Below, one piece after another: positions 62,949 to 64,000 of a DNA stretch of 64,000 nucleotides. The DNA is from Qipengyuania aquimaris. Its GTDB lineage: Bacteria; Pseudomonadota; Alphaproteobacteria; Sphingomonadales; Sphingomonadaceae. The stretch is from contig NZ_WTYI01000001.1 in the NCBI RefSeq assembly GCF_009827445.1, positions 248,001-312,000 on the forward strand, read 5' to 3'. A program made the translations under genes and the position numbers. How positions within the stretch are numbered: the first letter of the stretch is position 1; each line of letters begins with the position of its first letter. Below the pieces are notes generated by a model. It saw nothing but the letters and a program-made list of their open reading frames with translations, searched no databases and was not told where the DNA came from.

Positions 62949-63995
62949 ATTTATCTCGATCATGCCGCCACCACGCCGCTGCGCCCCGAAGCGCGCGCCG
63001 CAATGGACGAAGGCTTCGACCTCTGGGCCAATCCGAGCAGTCCGCATGCCGAGGGACGCAAGGCCCGCGCCGCGCTGGAAGATGCCCGCGAGCGGGTGAA
63101 ACAGGCGCTCGGCTGGGAGGGGGAGGTGATTTTCACCTCCGGCGCGAGCGAGGCGGCGGCGCTGGCATTGGGTCACGCGAAAGCTGGAGCACGGCTGGTG
63201 TCGGCGGTGGAACATGATGCAATCCTCAAGGCTGCCCCCGATGCCGAGAGGCTGCCTGTCTTGGACGATGGTCAGCTCGACCTTAAAGTCCTGCAGGAGG
63301 CTATCGATCGTGAGCGGCCACTGGTAGCAGTACAGCAGGTCAACTCCGAGACCGGAAATCGGCAAGTCGTCGACATCATCCACCAATATGTGACCGATGC
63401 TGGAGGATTGTTACTGTCCGATGCAGCCCAGTCGGAAGGTAAGCTGACACTACTGCCGTGCGATATGGCGATCATCTCCGCGCACAAATTCGGCGGCCCC
63501 ATTGGCGTCGGCGCACTTCTTTTGAAGGATTTTGCCATGCTCGAGCCGGCTGGCGGTCAGGAGCGTGGCTATCGTCGCGGCACCGAGAACCTGCCCGGCG
63601 TGCTCGGCATGGCGGCGGCGCTGGAGGCTTGCGACGATCCCTATTTCGACCCGGCCATCCTCAAACCGCTCGACCAGCTCGCACAGGAATGCCGCGAGCT
63701 GGGCGGCACGTGGCTCTCCGACCGCCTTTCGGACCCCACGCCCTATATCCGCGCCATCGCCATGCCCAAGATGAGCGGCAGCGCGCAGGTCATGCGCTTC
63801 GACATGGCGGGCATCTCGGTCTCGCAAGGCAGCGCCTGTTCAAGCGGCACGATGAAGACCAGCCACGTCCTCCAGGCCATGCAGGTCGAACCCGAGGTGG
63901 CCGATCGCACCATTCGCGCCAGTTTCGGCTGGAACACCACCCGCGAAGAAGTGGAACGCTTCTGCGAGGTATGGCTTGAATTGGCGAAGGCATGA
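62949..63995 (+). CDS. Cysteine desulfurase (NifS/IscS-like), start uncertain
   Basis: This PLP enzyme takes sulfur from cysteine as a persulfide. It has the N-terminal IYLDHAATTPLRPEARAAM, the Schiff-base lysine in IISAHKFGGPIGVGALL, and the catalytic cysteine in SQGSACSSGTMKTSHVL. The conserved N-terminus is in frame from 62949, but no ATG, GTG or TTG lies between the upstream stop (TGA 62925-62927) and ATG 63003; starting at 63003 would remove the DHAATT loop. ATT at 62949 or a sequencing error upstream are the explanations. The coordinates given assume ATT. Confidence 0.85.
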   Translation: MYLDHAATTPLRPEARAAMDEGFDLWANPSSPHAEGRKARAALEDARERVKQALGWEGEVIFTSGASEAAALALGHAKAGARLVSAVEHDAILKAAPDAERLPVLDDGQLDLKVLQEAIDRERPLVAVQQVNSETGNRQVVDIIHQYVTDAGGLLLSDAAQSEGKLTLLPCDMAIISAHKFGGPIGVGALLLKDFAMLEPAGGQERGYRRGTENLPGVLGMAAALEACDDPYFDPAILKPLDQLAQECRELGGTWLSDRLSDPTPYIRAIAMPKMSGSAQVMRFDMAGISVSQGSACSSGTMKTSHVLQAMQVEPEVADRTIRASFGWNTTREEVERFCEVWLELAKA

Positions 63996-64000
63996 CGTTC
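63992..64000 (+). CDS. Start of a possible next gene (truncated by the window end)
   Basis: ATG at 63992 overlaps the desulfurase stop by four bases (ATGA), the layout seen throughout this genome for coupled genes, and continues to the window end as ACG TTC. Only the first codons can be seen, so nothing can be said about the product. Confidence 0.3.

Overview
The window reads as one contiguous stretch of a GC-rich alphaproteobacterial chromosome, most likely a sphingomonad of the Erythrobacteraceae type (inference). The grounds are a GcrA cell-cycle regulator, a ChvI/ChvG two-component system linked to HprK, a mannose-type EIIA, HPr and divergent pckA, the alphaproteobacterial sulfite-reduction operon with DUF2849 and DUF934, an alphaproteobacterial serC-serA pair with a structured leader, a DUF3597 protein, and several TonB or HVNR-type Crp/Fnr proteins. 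Coding density is very high. No gap without a gene exceeds about 190 bases, so there is no unexplained 300-base stretch. I see no insertion sequence, prophage, CRISPR array, rRNA or integrase. Two tRNA genes are present, Thr(TGT) and Val(TAC).

Layout. 1-7.5 kb: a methyltransferase-like end, a spermidine-synthase-like protein, a diguanylate cyclase, gcrA divergent from an ABC-2 permease, a SelD-N-terminal-like flavoprotein, DUF1499, queF and a proline-rich envelope protein. 7.5-14.6 kb: a sulfur block with a sulfurtransferase, cystathionine beta-lyase, MscS channel and then the tightly overlapping operon cobA-DUF2849-cysI-DUF934-cysH. 14.6-23.4 kb: an obgE-proB-epimerase operon, tRNA-Thr, a DUF429-like protein with rarA, a PadR regulator beside an AT-rich dyad, and a glycosyltransferase. 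23.5-31.4 kb: serC-serA-hisZ and purA, separated by a reverse block (GST, TrhO, aldo/keto reductase).

31.4-37.3 kb: an L,D-transpeptidase, a receiver-like/winged-helix protein preceded by a LexA-type box, and the reverse operon argH-lptM-lysA-siroheme dehydrogenase. The siroheme dehydrogenase supplies cofactor to the CysI encoded 20 kb away and ends in what looks like a cut-down SUMT domain. A divergent TlpA-like lipoprotein abuts tRNA-Val. 37.4-41.3 kb: two paralogous Crp/Fnr regulators, each near the same 15-bp dyad, then asparaginase and an MDR reductase. 41.4-45.9 kb: truA-fmt divergent from recR-def-(small membrane protein)-rmuC, with rmuC carrying a second LexA-type box. 45.9-54.8 kb: an amidohydrolase lipoprotein and the long reverse operon chvI-chvG-hprK-rapZ-EIIA-HPr-SpoU methylase facing pckA, which ends in a strong intrinsic terminator. 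54.9-64 kb: a HEXXH/TPR protein, DUF937, a cyclic-nucleotide-domain/thioredoxin-reductase fusion without the CxxC, a Tat-exported DUF885 protein, DUF3597, a TonB protein behind a 20-bp dyad, an alpha/beta hydrolase, and a cysteine desulfurase whose conserved N-terminus has no ordinary start codon.

Most of this is housekeeping. The parts that look least described are regulatory: the paired Crp/Fnr dyad, the two GTTC-N7-GTTC boxes, the serC leader, and dyads near padR, tonB and cobA. A few protein oddities also stand out: the vestigial SUMT tail, the His-rich loop in peptide deformylase, the CxxC-less fusion reductase and the startless desulfurase. All function calls come from reading translated sequence and motifs. 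No database search was run.
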